Positions 5,720 through 5,725 of a stretch of DNA of 5,725 nucleotides are shown here, one piece after another. Source of the stretch: Akkermansia sp. (lineage in GTDB: Bacteria; Verrucomicrobiota; Verrucomicrobiia; Verrucomicrobiales; Akkermansiaceae); assembly GCA_017628435.1 (NCBI GenBank), contig JAGBZE010000197.1:1-5725 (forward strand), read 5' to 3'. Made by a program: the position numbers and the translations under genes. The notes beneath the pieces are model-generated. The model worked only from the letters and a program-made list of their open reading frames with translations, made no database searches and was not told where the DNA came from. Position 1 is the stretch's first letter. Every line of letters starts with the position of its first letter.

Positions 5720-5725
5720 GCTGAT

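Overview
The window carries five protein genes and two tRNA genes, all read leftwards (minus strand). Base composition is close to balanced. The tRNA genes have no encoded CCA. Rho carries a long basic, asparagine-rich N-terminal tail, and two of the proteins are secreted or anchored proteins of no family I recognise. Together this suggests a Gram-negative bacterium of the PVC/Verrucomicrobiota type, possibly Akkermansia-like. That placement is an impression from protein style, not a computed result. I see no prophage, insertion sequence, CRISPR array or antibiotic-resistance gene; this is chromosomal housekeeping sequence with lineage-specific envelope genes.

Layout in transcription order, right to left. 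(1) A gene for a membrane-anchored, helix-rich protein of unknown function (4283-5710) ends at a strong intrinsic terminator (4221-4252). (2) A good sigma-70-type promoter (4095-4122) drives tRNA-Pro(CGG) (4003-4076). (3) Next comes yebC. Its family-typical start is at 3837, but the frame is open back to an ATG at 3912 that has the best Shine-Dalgarno in the window. The 25 extra codons encode a Pro-Lys-Pro-Pro-Pro motif written on a run of eight C. (4) After a terminator hairpin (3015-3053) comes rho (1627-2982). (5) A promoter whose spacer is a perfect palindrome precedes a secreted, probably outer-membrane beta-barrel protein (571-1548). (6) tRNA-Thr(TGT) (447-518) has its own promoter and a long terminator hairpin (402-437). 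(7) A secreted retropepsin-like aspartic protease starts at 356 and runs off the left edge; its promoter lies so close that the mRNA would be nearly leaderless.

The most interesting spot is the yebC 5' region. YebC/TACO1-family proteins are reported to relieve ribosome stalling at consecutive prolines. Here a proline tRNA gene and a well-initiated PPP-containing leader, or N-terminal extension, lie directly upstream of and in frame with yebC. This suggests feedback control of yebC through polyproline stalling, which is inference. Rho is the second point of interest: its usual N-terminal helical domain is replaced by a disordered tail, and a normally basic residue pair near the arginine finger is Met-Tyr.
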